A DNA stretch of 64,000 nt from Bradyrhizobium sp. JYMT SZCCT0428 (GCF_018131075.1 NZ_JAFCLS010000043.1:1-64000); one strand, 5' to 3'; counted from the first letter of the stretch, positions 34,627 through 43,785 are shown. Made by a program: numbers and translations. Notes: generated by a model not told the origin, from the letters alone.

Positions 34627-35816
34627 CTGACATTTTCATCGAAGGCGGCCGGGCCCTGCTCGGCCACGAAATCCACGAGACCTCGCTACGGATCGCAGGC
34701 CGTGACATCAGCGCCATCGGCGCCGACCAGGGCCGCGCTTCGCTGGGCATCGACGCCGGCGGCTTGCTGGTCCTGCCGGGGATCGTCGATCTTCATGGCG
34801 ATGCGTTCGAACGGCAGATGATGCCGCGCCCGGGCGTCGACTTCCCTATCGACGTGGCGCTTGGTGACAGCGACCGGCAGGCGATCAGCAACGGGATCAC
34901 CACGGTCTATCATGGCACGACCTGGTCGTGGGAGCCGGGCCTGCGCTCCGGCGACAATGCAAGGCGGCTCTTGGAAGCGATCGAGTCGATGCGGCCGCAG
35001 CTTTCGGCCGACACCCGCTTCCATCTGCGTCACGAAACCTACAATCTCGACGCCGAAGCCGAAATCATCGAATGGCTGTCGGACGGGCGCATCGACCTGT
35101 TCGCGTTCAACGACCACATGGACGGGACGGTCGCCAACCTCGACAAGCCGCAAAAGCGCAGCCGCATGGTCGAGCGCACCGGGCTTTCGAACGAGGCGTT
35201 CGATTTGCTGGTGGCGAGCGTCGTTGGCCGCGCACACGAGGTGCCGGCCTCGATCGCCCGGCTGGCGAAAGCGGCGCGTGACGCCAGTGTGCGCATGCTG
35301 TCGCATGACGACGAAAGCCCCGAGATGCGGAAGGCGTTTCGGGCGCAGGGCGTCGGCATTGCCGAGTTTCCGGTCAATGAGGAAACCGCGCGCGAGGCGG
35401 CAGAGGCCGGCGACTTCATCGTGTTCGGCGCGCCCAATGTCGTCCGCGGCGGCAGCCATACCGGCTGGACCAAGGCGTCCGACATGATCGCCAAGGGCTT
35501 ATGCTCGGTGCTGGCGTCGGATTACTATTATCCGGCGCAGCTATTGGCAGCGTTCCGTCTCGCTGCCGACGGCGTGCTGCCGCTGGCGCAAGGCTGGCAG
35601 CTGATATCGTCAGCCCCCGCCCGCGCCGCCGGCCTCACCGATCGCGGCGTTCTCGCCACCGGCCAGCGTGCCGACATCATCTTCGTTGATGACAAGGTGC
35701 CGCTGCGGCCGCGTGTCGTCGCCGTCATGGCCGCGGGCCGCCTGGTGCATCTGGCAGAGGCTGGCCGCCTGCGCAACTCGACCCTTACCCCGCGCAAGGC
35801 GATTGCAGCCGCCTGA
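34623..35816 (+). CDS. phnM: Second PhnM-type amidohydrolase
   Basis: A 397-residue paralogue of the phnM at 23558. It has the metal site [13 protein letters not shown] (~46-58), where the other copy has HTDHLE, then FNDHMDGT (~163), [10 protein letters not shown] (~222), and [14 protein letters not shown] (~265). The GTG at 34623 overlaps the TGA of the preceding gene (GTGA), implying coupling. It may act on a different ribose-phosphonate triphosphate or be regulated separately; that is inference. Confidence 0.85.
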   Translation: MTDIFIEGGRALLGHEIHETSLRIAGRDISAIGADQGRASLGIDAGGLLVLPGIVDLHGDAFERQMMPRPGVDFPIDVALGDSDRQAISNGITTVYHGTTWSWEPGLRSGDNARRLLEAIESMRPQLSADTRFHLRHETYNLDAEAEIIEWLSDGRIDLFAFNDHMDGTVANLDKPQKRSRMVERTGLSNEAFDLLVASVVGRAHEVPASIARLAKAARDASVRMLSHDDESPEMRKAFRAQGVGIAEFPVNEETAREAAEAGDFIVFGAPNVVRGGSHTGWTKASDMIAKGLCSVLASDYYYPAQLLAAFRLAADGVLPLAQGWQLISSAPARAAGLTDRGVLATGQRADIIFVDDKVPLRPRVVAVMAAGRLVHLAEAGRLRNSTLTPRKAIAAA

Positions 35817-35843
35817 CACGCCTCTATCCTGTATCCTGTGCCA

Positions 35844-36551
35844 ATGTCGAATTATCCGCGCTACGCGATCTACTACGCCCCTGAGCAGGCCAGCGACCTC
35901 AATCGCTTCGGCGCGCAATTGCTTGGCTATGACGCCTTCGGCGGCGAAGACCTGCCGTTTCCGGAAGACGTCGTCAGCGCTGCGCCGGATTGGCGTGACC
36001 TGACGGCCGATCCCCGCAAATACGGCTTTCACGCCACGCTGAAGGCGCCCTTTTCGCTGGCGCAAGGCAGGACGGAAGCCGAACTCCTCGCGGCCTGTGC
36101 CGCGTTCGCCGCAACGCCCCGGGCGATTCCGGTGATCAGGCCGGTGGTCGGTTCGATCAGTGGCTTCATCGCCGTGATCCCGGCTGATCCACCGACGGAA
36201 CTGATCCGCCTTGCGGCCGACTGCGTCAGCGAATTCGATACGTTCCGCGCGCCGCTCACCGAAGCGGACCGTGTGCGCCGCAATCCTTCCCGCCTGACAT
36301 CGGCGCAGCGCGACCATCTCGACCGCTGGGGCTATCCCTACGTGATGGAAGAGTTTCGTTTCCACATGACGCTAACCGGCAGGCTCGACGCAAGCCGGCT
36401 GGAGTCCGTTCTGGCGATGCTGAGCAATCGTTTCTCCACGCTCGGCCTCGAGACGCTCGCAATCGACCGGCTCGCGTTATTCCGTCAGGACAGCGCGGAT
36501 TCCCGCTTCCGGGTCGTCAGGCAATACGTCCTGATGCCAGGCCAGGGTTAG
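35844..36551 (+). CDS. DUF1045 phosphonate-operon protein, 2H-phosphoesterase-like
   Basis: A 235-residue protein of the DUF1045 family found in C-P lyase operons. Two H-x-T-L motifs are visible: YGFHATLKAPF (~58-68) and FRFHMTLTGR (~173-182). Paired HxT/S motifs are the hallmark of 2H phosphoesterases, which open cyclic phosphates. The window has no recognisable phnP, the enzyme that opens ribose 1,2-cyclic phosphate, so this protein is a candidate to do that step. It follows the second phnM by 27 bases in the same unit. ATG 35844 is preferred to GTG 35838. Confidence 0.8.
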   Translation: MSNYPRYAIYYAPEQASDLNRFGAQLLGYDAFGGEDLPFPEDVVSAAPDWRDLTADPRKYGFHATLKAPFSLAQGRTEAELLAACAAFAATPRAIPVIRPVVGSISGFIAVIPADPPTELIRLAADCVSEFDTFRAPLTEADRVRRNPSRLTSAQRDHLDRWGYPYVMEEFRFHMTLTGRLDASRLESVLAMLSNRFSTLGLETLAIDRLALFRQDSADSRFRVVRQYVLMPGQG

Positions 36552-36574
36552 ACGCATCCACGTTTGCCGCTGCG

Positions 36575-38176
36575 TCAGATGTGTTGCGACAGCACTTGCT
36601 TCTGCCGTCCATCCGGCCGCGGTTCGATATCCACCGACCATAGATCCCGATTGTCGACATCCTTCAAGGTCACCGTCATGACCTCCGATTGGCCATCGAT
36701 ATCGACGCGGCCGAAGAACTGCAGTCCGAAACATGGCGCGAGGTTTTCGCCCTGCTCCGCGCTGCAGCCTTTCTGGAACGCCACCGCCGGTCCGAACGTA
36801 TTGTCCAGCGGCGCGGGCGCCCAGGTCCCCGCATGCAGCGGCCCGGAGACGAACTCCCAGAACGGCTCGAAATCCTGGAATACCGCGCGGTTCGGATGGT
36901 AGCGATGTGCGGCCGTGTAATGCATGTCGGCTGTCAGCCACACCGTGTTGCTGATACCCATGCGCTTCATGAAGGACAGCAGATCGGCAATCTCGCATTC
37001 GCGCCGCTCCGGCGGGCCATCGCCGAGCGCAATCGCATCCTCGCTGATCAGTCCGATCGGCATGTCGGCGGCGATGACCTTCCAGGTCGCATCGGATGCC
37101 GTGAGTTCACGCTTCAGCCAGGCCAATTGCGCCGGGCCGAGAATGCAGGTGTCGCTGCGGTCGTCGCGATTATTCCCTGTCGAATCGCGATAACTGCGCA
37201 TGTCGATCAGAAAGACATCGAGCAGCGGCCCATAGGCGACCTTGCGATAGATCCGTCCCGCCTGCCCAGCCAGGTTGCGGATCGGCATGAATTCATGAAA
37301 CGCGCGGGCCGCCCGCGCCACCAGGCGGGAGCTGCCGTCTTCGGCGTAGCCGGTCTCGTCGGCGGTGCCGATCGGTGCCCAGTCATTGGTGACTTCATGG
37401 TCGTCCCACTGCGCGAGCATCGGCACTTGCGCGTTGAAGGCGCGCAGGTTCTCGTCGAGCAAATTGTATTTGTAGTTGGCGCGATACTGCGCGAGGCTGT
37501 GGGCAACGACGGATTTGTCTTCGGTGACGATGTTCCGCCACAGGCCTCCGTCCGGCAGCTTCAATTCGGCTTCGATCGGACAGTCGGCGTAGATGTGATC
37601 GCCGGAATGAATGAAGAAGTCCGGGCGATTTTCGAGCATGGTTTTGTAAGTCCGCATGCCGCCGCGGGCGGGATCGATGCCCCAGCCCTGGCCGGCAGTG
37701 TCACCCGACCAGACGAACGAGATCGCCTGTCGCGCCACCGGTGCGGTACGGAAATGGCCGACCTGTGCTTCTCCCGAAATCCCGGACTCGCCGATATCAT
37801 CGAAACGCACCCGATAGAAAATATCCTGCCCCGGCGGAAGGCCCTCGAGCAAAAGCTTCGAGGTGAAGTCATGCTCGGGCAGCGCTTCCGACGATGCGAC
37901 GCGAAGGATGGACTTGAAGCTCTCGTCGGTCGAGCACTCCACCTGCATGCGCGCGGCCCGATCGGCCCTTGCCCATATCACCGCGGAATCGGCCGAGACG
38001 TCGCCTGACGCGATCCCGCTGGCGATGTGCGGACGATCCGCGGCGCGGCTCAGATAGGGTCTGGCAACACTTCCCAATGCTGCGACCGCTGCGGTGGATG
38101 CGGACCGAACCAGCAATTGACGTCTGGTCAAGCCTTGTCCAGGCAGGTCTTGCTTCGCGCGTATTCCAATCGGCAT
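36575..38176 (-). CDS. phoD: PhoD-type alkaline phosphatase, Tat-exported
   Basis: PhoD enzymes release phosphate from mono- and diesters outside the cytoplasm, usually with Ca and Fe. The 533 residues start with a twin-arginine signal (LTRRQLLVRSASTAAVAALG, ~16-35), followed by an N-terminal beta domain and the metallophosphatase core: VWSGDTAGQGWG (~154), FIHSGDHIYAD (~187), LAQWDDHEVTNDW (~255) and LTADMHYTAAHRY (~428). It is convergent with the DUF1045 gene, 23 bases apart, placing it with the phosphorus-scavenging block. I found no clear Pho box upstream. Confidence 0.9.
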   Translation of the reverse strand: MPIGIRAKQDLPGQGLTRRQLLVRSASTAAVAALGSVARPYLSRAADRPHIASGIASGDVSADSAVIWARADRAARMQVECSTDESFKSILRVASSEALPEHDFTSKLLLEGLPPGQDIFYRVRFDDIGESGISGEAQVGHFRTAPVARQAISFVWSGDTAGQGWGIDPARGGMRTYKTMLENRPDFFIHSGDHIYADCPIEAELKLPDGGLWRNIVTEDKSVVAHSLAQYRANYKYNLLDENLRAFNAQVPMLAQWDDHEVTNDWAPIGTADETGYAEDGSSRLVARAARAFHEFMPIRNLAGQAGRIYRKVAYGPLLDVFLIDMRSYRDSTGNNRDDRSDTCILGPAQLAWLKRELTASDATWKVIAADMPIGLISEDAIALGDGPPERRECEIADLLSFMKRMGISNTVWLTADMHYTAAHRYHPNRAVFQDFEPFWEFVSGPLHAGTWAPAPLDNTFGPAVAFQKGCSAEQGENLAPCFGLQFFGRVDIDGQSEVMTVTLKDVDNRDLWSVDIEPRPDGRQKQVLSQHI

Positions 38177-38345
38177 TCAAGGCATCCTCGTCGAATCGCG
38201 ACGAAGGGTGCCCGTCCAAATTGACCGCAGCCCGAAGGTTTTGCGACAGTCGGATGAACCGCGCGGCAGCTGCAGAATGAAGGTGTTCGCAATCTCAGCA
38301 GTGAACAGATCGCCGTCGGTTGCTGAGCGGATGTGTGGGAGGTAG

Positions 38346-38422
38346 ACGAGGCCCGGAGTGCCTAGGAGTCCGGGCCTCGTGAGCCTCCAGTGGAAAGGCG
38401 TTCACTGTGATGAGCGAACGCC
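38346..38422. other. Two strong hairpins in a 415-base gene-free stretch
   Basis: ACGAGGCCCGGA (38346-38357) pairs exactly with TCCGGGCCTCGT (38369-38380), and GGCGTTC (38398-38404) with GAACGCC (38416-38422). Neither has a T-run. No gene is seen between 38177 and 38591; a structured RNA or a repeat is possible. Confidence 0.4.
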
Positions 38423-38591
38423 CTGCCCCCCGCTGTTAGCGACGCCGTTATAGATTGCGAAGCCGCGTGCCGCTAACCCGGACGAATACGGATGTCCGGA
38501 TTACGACCATCGTGCGCTGCGTGAGAGGACCGCCAACGCAAAGGTTGCTAAACGCATCGCCGCACGCCTTGTGCCACCAGGAGCATTTCAA

Positions 38592-38966
38592 ATGAAAACG
38601 ATTTTATCCGCGTTGATTGTGCTTGGACTATCGCTCGCCGCCACGCCCGCCTTGGCCGCCGACAACCGCAATGTTTCGGTCATCAACGAGACCGGCTATG
38701 CGATCAAGTTTTTGGGTTTCAATTCGCCCGATGACGGCCTCGACGAATGGGAGAACGAACTCGACAAGACCCTGAAGAACCAGGACACCGCCTACGTTGA
38801 ATTCGATGAGGACGAGGACGAAGACGGCTGCGTTTGGAACATCAAGGTGGATTGGGCGAACTATGATGAATCGGTGCTCTGGAAGAACGTCAATCTGTGC
38901 AAATTCAACGTGCTCAGGCTGCGCTACGATTCCGGGACCAAGACGACGTCATTCATCGCGGAGTAA
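38592..38966 (+). CDS. Acidic periplasmic protein, 124 aa
   Basis: A signal peptide (TILSALIVLGLSLAATPALAA) precedes a 102-residue mature domain starting with NVSVINETGYAIKFLGF, which looks like an immunoglobulin- or thaumatin-like beta fold. An Asp/Glu run (FDEDEDEDG, ~77) could bind calcium, and two cysteines (GCVW, NLCKF) could form a disulfide. AGGAG precedes ATG 38592. Function unknown. Confidence 0.75.
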   Translation: MKTILSALIVLGLSLAATPALAADNRNVSVINETGYAIKFLGFNSPDDGLDEWENELDKTLKNQDTAYVEFDEDEDEDGCVWNIKVDWANYDESVLWKNVNLCKFNVLRLRYDSGTKTTSFIAE

Positions 38967-39349
38967 TCGATTAGTCGAGTGATGCCGCCAAGATCGCGCG
39001 CAAAAATCGCGCGCTGGCGCAACGTGCACGAAACGCAGGCAGCATTGCTTACAAAATCGCCTTGCCCGAAACTGTTCGATAGGGCTGATTTCACGCGGGT
39101 CCTTGGCGCGACACCTGGGCAACCCCCAGCCTCGCACCATCTTTCCCATTCGCCCCCGCCGATCCTCAGGGACGGCGGGGGTTTCATTCTTGGAATCGCT
39201 GGAATCCGCACCGGGCGGCCAATGATACCGTGCCCCTTGGGCCAGCCCCCACGACCCGCCATCAACCCCTGCGACCCGTACATTTTGGAAGAGAATCGGC
39301 CATAACGCGTTGAACGTTCCTCCCGCTCACAATCGGAGCAGCGCACGCC

Positions 39350-39601
39350 ATGAACCGAAACATGCATTGCCCGCATTTTCTTTGGAATAATGGGCCCCGC
39401 GCGGTGTTCCGGGCTCCGATGCTGCAATTTGTCATCTTCAAGCGCCGCCGGAACTTTTGCTGGCAAGTGCGCGATCAGAGCGGGAAAATGATTGCAGGCG
39501 GACGGGAGAAAACCCGGCCCGCCGCCCGATATCACGCGTATCGCGCCTTGTTCCTCGTGCTTTCCACCGGCTGGAAAGCGAACGATCTGCAACCGCATTA
39601 G
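39350..39601 (+). CDS. Hypothetical small basic protein, 83 aa
   Basis: Not recognised with confidence. The middle (FVIFKRRRNFCWQVRD, then SGKMIAGG) resembles the one-repeat DUF1508/YegP pattern, and the C-terminal helix is YHAYRALFLVL. No clear ribosome site is seen. It stands alone. Confidence 0.5.
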   Translation: MNRNMHCPHFLWNNGPRAVFRAPMLQFVIFKRRRNFCWQVRDQSGKMIAGGREKTRPAARYHAYRALFLVLSTGWKANDLQPH

Positions 39602-39661
39602 GCAGGGCTCCTGCGGATCGCATCGCCTTGTCCCAAGGCAGCGTCCCGAGGTAACGCACAG

Positions 39662-40066
39662 CTAGCAGCCCCGACAGATCCCAGTGAACGTGCTGGTCTC
39701 AACCCGGCCGCGCGGGCGCACGGGCGGCCTCTTTGACCTTGCCTGGCGTGGAACGGTAATCCGTTGTGACGCACCCGCATAGGGCGGCACGAACACGCGC
39801 GAGCCCGAGGGCGACGCGTTGACCGAACCGGAGCCGGTGATCGGCACCATCGTGTTGGTGCCGGGCGGCGGAATCCGGGAGGCGTTTCCGATACCGCTGG
39901 GGTCGCCGACCACGCTGGGATTGGCCGGACCGTAAGGTATGCCGCTGATCGCGGAATTGCCCGCTCCGGCCGAGCCGGCGGGCGGCGGGAACTGCGCGAA
40001 CGCGCTGCCGGGCAAGCTCAGGCTGACCAGCATTGCGAAGCCAACAAGCGCCGAATGGCCGGACAT
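39662..40066 (-). CDS. Pro/Gly/Ser-rich secreted protein
   Basis: A 134-residue protein with a signal peptide (ALVGFAMLVSLSLPGSAFAQ) and a disordered mature part rich in Pro, Gly, Ser and Asn, ending in two cysteines (GICRGC). ATG 40066 gives the signal peptide the N-terminus. No domain or function is recognised. Confidence 0.6.
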   Translation of the reverse strand: MSGHSALVGFAMLVSLSLPGSAFAQFPPPAGSAGAGNSAISGIPYGPANPSVVGDPSGIGNASRIPPPGTNTMVPITGSGSVNASPSGSRVFVPPYAGASQRITVPRQARSKRPPVRPRGRVETSTFTGICRGC

Positions 40067-40213
40067 TGAATCTCCAGGGGAAAGCCGCGGACCCAACGTT
40101 TATGTGGGGCGCTCGTTCCCAAGGGTAAAGGTCGCGCCGTCATTTACCGGAGTAGGCATCTGTAAACGAATCAGACCTAATTTGGCGGCGATCACATCCG
40201 GAGATTCGGCGGC

Positions 40214-40456
40214 ATGAACCAGCCCGTAATCCTTGATAATGATATCCGCGCCCTGCAGGAATGGCTGCGCTCGGCCTGGCAGCAACTGGCCGATCCCTCC
40301 CTCACCACCTTTACGCGCCGCGAACTGCGCAATCAGATGAAGCAATGCAGCGCCGACCTGCGAACCCAGCTTCAACTGGCGGCGGCGCGTCTGTCACAGC
40401 CGGTCAAGGACCAGCCCCGCACCCCCGGTAGGCCGGAGCTTCGCATCCTGACTTGA
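40214..40456 (+). CDS. Hypothetical helical protein, 80 aa
   Basis: A soluble, mostly helical protein: DIRALQEWLRSAWQQLAD, then TRRELRNQMKQCSADLRT. No signal peptide or motif. Its stop is close to the next gene's leader region. Probably conserved among Bradyrhizobium but of unknown role. Confidence 0.55.
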   Translation: MNQPVILDNDIRALQEWLRSAWQQLADPSLTTFTRRELRNQMKQCSADLRTQLQLAAARLSQPVKDQPRTPGRPELRILT

Positions 40457-40560
40457 CCCTCGAAGATTCCTTGGGGATCACGCGCCAACCGGCGGCGCGC
40501 CGTCGCGGGCCTGTGATCGGACGCGCGGATGGCACGGCGAAGTCGGCCAGGAAGCTGCCA

Positions 40561-41199
40561 ATGACGAGAGTGACGGTTTTCGCGGCGGCCTTGTCCGCGC
40601 TGCTCGCGACGTCGGCATCGGCCCAAAGTCCGGCCCCCACGGCGTTCAAGGTGATCTCGCCGATCTTCGGTCAACTCGTCATGTTCAGCTTGCCTGCCAG
40701 TTTCACCACGGTGTTCGAGAACACCAAAGGGACGAACTATGTCCGCGAGGCTGTGCTGAAGGGCGAGACGGTCAAGAGCTGGACCCAGATGATCACGGTG
40801 ACCGGCGCCAAGGGCGCTGCCGGCAACGCCGGGGTTTCGCCGGAGAGCTTTGCGGGCTCGATCGTCGGTGGGTTCAAGTCGGCCTGTCCCGACACCTTCG
40901 CAGCGCAAGGATTTGGCGCGACCAGATTCGGCGATCAAGATGCATATGTCGCGGTGGCAAGCTGCGGCCGGGTCGAAACCAGCGCCGACAAGCACAGCGA
41001 AACCACGCTCATCGTCGCCGTCAAAGGCAGCGCCGATTACTATACGGTGCAATGGGCCGAACGCGCGCCGGCGACAGGGCGAAGCGCAATTGACGAGACC
41101 AAATGGCTGGCGCGGTTGCGCCAATTGCAGCCGATTCGTGTCTGTCCGATCGTGCCCGGCGAGCCCGCGCCCTACCCGAGCTGCGCCAGCAGGAACTAA
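40561..41199 (+). CDS. Secreted protein, 212 aa, unknown function
   Basis: A signal peptide (RVTVFAAALSALLATSASAQ) precedes a domain of about 190 residues with ISPIFGQLVMFSLPASF (~31-47), a SPESFAG segment and three or four cysteines (SACPDTF, ASCGR, RVCPIV, PSCAS), probably two disulfides. ATG 40561 is chosen for the signal peptide; an upstream in-frame start at 40453 overlaps the previous gene by four bases and gives a polar extension. No family recognised. Confidence 0.7.
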   Translation: MTRVTVFAAALSALLATSASAQSPAPTAFKVISPIFGQLVMFSLPASFTTVFENTKGTNYVREAVLKGETVKSWTQMITVTGAKGAAGNAGVSPESFAGSIVGGFKSACPDTFAAQGFGATRFGDQDAYVAVASCGRVETSADKHSETTLIVAVKGSADYYTVQWAERAPATGRSAIDETKWLARLRQLQPIRVCPIVPGEPAPYPSCASRN

Positions 41200-41348
41200 C
41201 CGCGGCGCCGGCACGCCGACTTGCCCGGCGCGCCCTTTGCATTGATAACCCTGACTGTTGATAACCTGGCCTCGCCGACCCCGGCGGCGAGTCTGACGGC
41301 TGTGGTGTGCTATCCGCATATCGGCCTGACTAACGACGGACAGAACAT

Positions 41349-41948
41349 ATGCGGATCACCCTCGTCGGTTCCCGCCATTTCGGCGTGACGACCTTCACCA
41401 TGCTGCGCGAACACGGGGTCGAAATCGCGAGGATCGTCGTCCACGATAACGAAGACCGGTTGGCAGCCGCAGCGAGGGCCGCTGGCGTTGAGGTCGTCGT
41501 GCAGGCCGACGCCAGATTCGTCACCGCGGCGGAAATCGCCCCCGACAGCGACCTGATCGTGACCGCCCACAGCCACGCCCGTATCACCCGGGAGGCGCTT
41601 GCCGCCGCCAAACTTGGCGGTATCGGCTATCACCCCTCGCTGCTGCCCCGGCACCGCGGCATCGCCGCGGTCGAATGGACCATCAAGGAAGGCGATCCGA
41701 TCGCCGGCGGCACCATCTATCACCTCGCCGACCGGATGGACGCCGGCGCGATCGCGGCGCAGGAGTGGGTTTTCGTCAAGAAAGGCGAGACCGCACGCGA
41801 ACTCTGGGAGCGCGCGCTGGCTCCCCTCGGCCAAAAGCTGCTCGGCGAAGTCATCGATTACGCCAGGATCCACAAGACCCTGCCAGCGAGACCCCAGGAC
41901 GAGCAATTCGCCACCCTTGCGCCAAAGCTTTCCGACGCCAAGCACTGA
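41349..41948 (+). CDS. Formyltransferase-fold protein lacking the usual catalytic Asn
   Basis: A 199-residue protein with the formyl_transferase N-domain fold (purN/fmt type). It starts with the Rossmann strand RITLVGSRHFG, has the loop GYHPSLLPRHRG (~93-104) and the acidic motif DRMDAG (~128-133). In PurN and Fmt the histidine of that loop is preceded two residues earlier by a catalytic asparagine; here H95 has G93 at that place. The histidine and D131 are kept. It could be a formyl hydrolase-like or sugar-formyltransferase relative, or use another substrate. No neighbour helps. Confidence 0.75.
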   Translation: MRITLVGSRHFGVTTFTMLREHGVEIARIVVHDNEDRLAAAARAAGVEVVVQADARFVTAAEIAPDSDLIVTAHSHARITREALAAAKLGGIGYHPSLLPRHRGIAAVEWTIKEGDPIAGGTIYHLADRMDAGAIAAQEWVFVKKGETARELWERALAPLGQKLLGEVIDYARIHKTLPARPQDEQFATLAPKLSDAKH

Positions 41949-42173
41949 CCGAAACGGGGAATATCCGGCAGTTTCAGCCAGTTAAGCATCCCGGACCCGA
42001 ATCATGACCCGAATAAGAGCCCATCGCGCATTTATCCGTTCCGAGGCCGGAACCGGATTCACCTTGATGTGTTTGAGTCCACAGGAACTTTCCGCGTTAT
42101 TGCGGCGCACCAAAGTTTGAACACATTGTGACCGGATAACGCGCTCATCACACACAATTCGGGGAATTGATCC

Positions 42174-42530
42174 ATGCGTTCCAACCGCATCAGCAAGCTG
42201 TTTTTGACTTCGTTTCTTGCCACCGCTGCCTTCGCGGCCGCTCCCGCCGCCGCCCAGCAGCCCTATGACGGGCTTTGGCAGGTTACCGTCGTCACCAAAA
42301 CCGGCAGCTGCGATGCGCGCACCGCCTCAACCGTGACTGTCAGCGACGGCAAGGTAACTGGGTCCGGCGCTCCGGTTTCCGGCACCGTGAGTTCCGGGGG
42401 ACTTGTGCGAGTCTCGATCAATGGTGCATATGCGAACGGTCAACTCAGTGGCAACTCCGGATCGGGGAAATGGAATGGGGCATCAGCTGGTGTACCGTGT
42501 AGCGGTCGATGGGAAGCGTCCCGTCAGTAA
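42174..42530 (+). CDS. Small secreted protein, 118 aa
   Basis: A signal peptide (LFLTSFLATAAFAAAPAAAQ) is followed by a beta-rich domain: YDGLWQVTVVTKTGSC near its start and GVPCSGRWEASRQ at the end, with a conserved cysteine pair. Repeating Gly-Ser-Val strands suggest a small barrel. It is followed by a gene of similar type at 42475, suggesting a duplicated family. Function unknown. Confidence 0.75.
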   Translation: MRSNRISKLFLTSFLATAAFAAAPAAAQQPYDGLWQVTVVTKTGSCDARTASTVTVSDGKVTGSGAPVSGTVSSGGLVRVSINGAYANGQLSGNSGSGKWNGASAGVPCSGRWEASRQ

Positions 42531-43032
42531 GACAAGCCGAACATCAGAATTCTTCGCCTACCCGCGGCGGCTGACATTTGCAGCCGTCGCGTTTTTTATG
42601 ACTTCGCTTGCAGTCCCATCAAGTTATGCCCAGTCCTCCGGGCCTTACGCCGGCATGGCCGGCAAGTGGGCGGGCGGCGGCACCGTCACGCTGGACGACG
42701 GATCGAACGAACGCATCCGTTGCCGCGCGGTCTATGATGTTGCGGGCGCCAAGATGGACATGAGCCTCACCTGCGCGAGCGACGCCTACAGGTTCAATCT
42801 GACGGCCAACGTGGTCGACCAGGGCGGCGCGATTGTCGGGCAGTGGAGCGAAACCAGCCGCGGCATCACCGGTAGCCTGCAGGGCCGCGGCGGCGGCGGC
42901 AACTTCCAGGTCACGGCCGCCACCGTCGGCTTCAACGCCAACATCGCGCTCAAGACAGCCGGCAACAAGCAGTCCGTCAGCATCCGGGCCGACAGCCAGT
43001 TCCGCGCCGCCAACATTTCGCTTACGAAGTAA
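42475..43032 (+). CDS. Secreted protein related to the preceding one
   Basis: The mature part (from about SSGPYAGMAGKWAGGG) is a beta-rich domain like that of the preceding gene. A hydrophobic stretch (LTFAAVAFFMTSLAVPSSYAQ, about residues 33-53) is a clear signal peptide, but no start lies just before it: ATG 42475 overlaps the previous gene by 56 bases and adds about 30 residues, while ATG 42598 cuts the signal peptide. The start is therefore uncertain. A strong terminator follows. Confidence 0.6.
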   Translation: MGHQLVYRVAVDGKRPVSKTSRTSEFFAYPRRLTFAAVAFFMTSLAVPSSYAQSSGPYAGMAGKWAGGGTVTLDDGSNERIRCRAVYDVAGAKMDMSLTCASDAYRFNLTANVVDQGGAIVGQWSETSRGITGSLQGRGGGGNFQVTAATVGFNANIALKTAGNKQSVSIRADSQFRAANISLTK

Positions 43033-43067
43033 AACCGCAGCGGTCCGCCCGCCCTGCCCCGAATACC

Positions 43068-43098
43068 AAATCGCCCGCTGTGAAGAGCGGGCGATTTT
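43068..43098 (+). terminator. Rho-independent terminator
   Basis: AATCGCCCGCT and AGCGGGCGATT form an 11-base stem with a six-base loop (GTGAAG), followed by a T-run. It ends the two secreted-protein genes. Confidence 0.8.
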
Positions 43099-43122
43099 CG
43101 TTGTGAGCGGTATTTGCGGTTA

Positions 43123-43341
43123 CTAGCCGGTTTTGGGCGTCCCCAGCTTCGCAGCCGTCTCCTTGATGGTCTTTGCGATCAGCAGGGCCTGCTCCTTGTT
43201 GAAGGCAAAATCCTGCACCCCGTTATGGGTCGTGAGCGACAGCACCATGATGTCGGGTTGGGCTTCGGGCCAGCCGGTAGCGAAGGCCGTCACGAAGCTC
43301 GCTGAAGTCGATCGGGCTTCTGAAGTCGAGCGGTTGGTCAT
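43123..43341 (-). CDS. Hypothetical protein, 72 aa
   Basis: A small soluble protein with a strand (DIMVLSLTTHNGVQDFAF) and a helix (KEQALLIAKTIKETAAKL), as in single-domain proteins that modulate enzymes. It is 45 bases downstream of the RidA gene on the same strand and may be co-transcribed with it. Family unknown. Confidence 0.55.
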   Translation of the reverse strand: MTNRSTSEARSTSASFVTAFATGWPEAQPDIMVLSLTTHNGVQDFAFNKEQALLIAKTIKETAAKLGTPKTG

Positions 43342-43386
43342 GGTCTATGTTTCCTGTGTTGTTCGAGCGCGCGCCAGAAGTCCAAT

Positions 43387-43785
43387 TCAGGACTTGGGCA
43401 CGTAAGCGGTGACTTCGAGTTCGACCTTGGCCCTGACATCGACGAGCCCGTCGATATAGAGCAGCGTCGATGGCGGGAAGTTGCGCCCGAGCGTTTCTTT
43501 CCAGGCCGCCCCAATCCCGGCGCCCGCCGCCTCATATTCGCTACGGCTGGTCAGGTACCAGGTCAGGCGTACGATGTGTTCGGGACCAGCCCCTGCCTCG
43601 CCGAGCAGCTTGATGATCCGCTTCAGCGCGGTGCCGACCTGGGCGGCCATGTCGGGGTGATAATCGCCCTTCTCGTCGCCGCCGGTCTGGCCGGCCAGCA
43701 CGATCCACTTGCCGGGACCATCGACCTCGACACCATGTGAAAAGCCGCGGGGTTTCGACCATTCGGCCGGGTGTAGGATACGCAT
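43387..43785 (-). CDS. RidA-family protein
   Basis: RidA proteins hydrolyse reactive enamines and imines formed by PLP enzymes. The 132 residues show the YjgF fold: FSHGVEVDG, WIVLAGQTGGDEKG (~36-49), the helix ALKRIIKLLGEAGAG, and the strand FPPSTLLYIDGLVDV, PRAK-like AKVELEVTA. The classical arginine of the active site is replaced here by a divergent ending, so it may be a RidA subfamily member without imine deaminase activity. ATG 43785 is chosen; a palindrome lies upstream. Confidence 0.85.
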   Translation of the reverse strand: MRILHPAEWSKPRGFSHGVEVDGPGKWIVLAGQTGGDEKGDYHPDMAAQVGTALKRIIKLLGEAGAGPEHIVRLTWYLTSRSEYEAAGAGIGAAWKETLGRNFPPSTLLYIDGLVDVRAKVELEVTAYVPKS

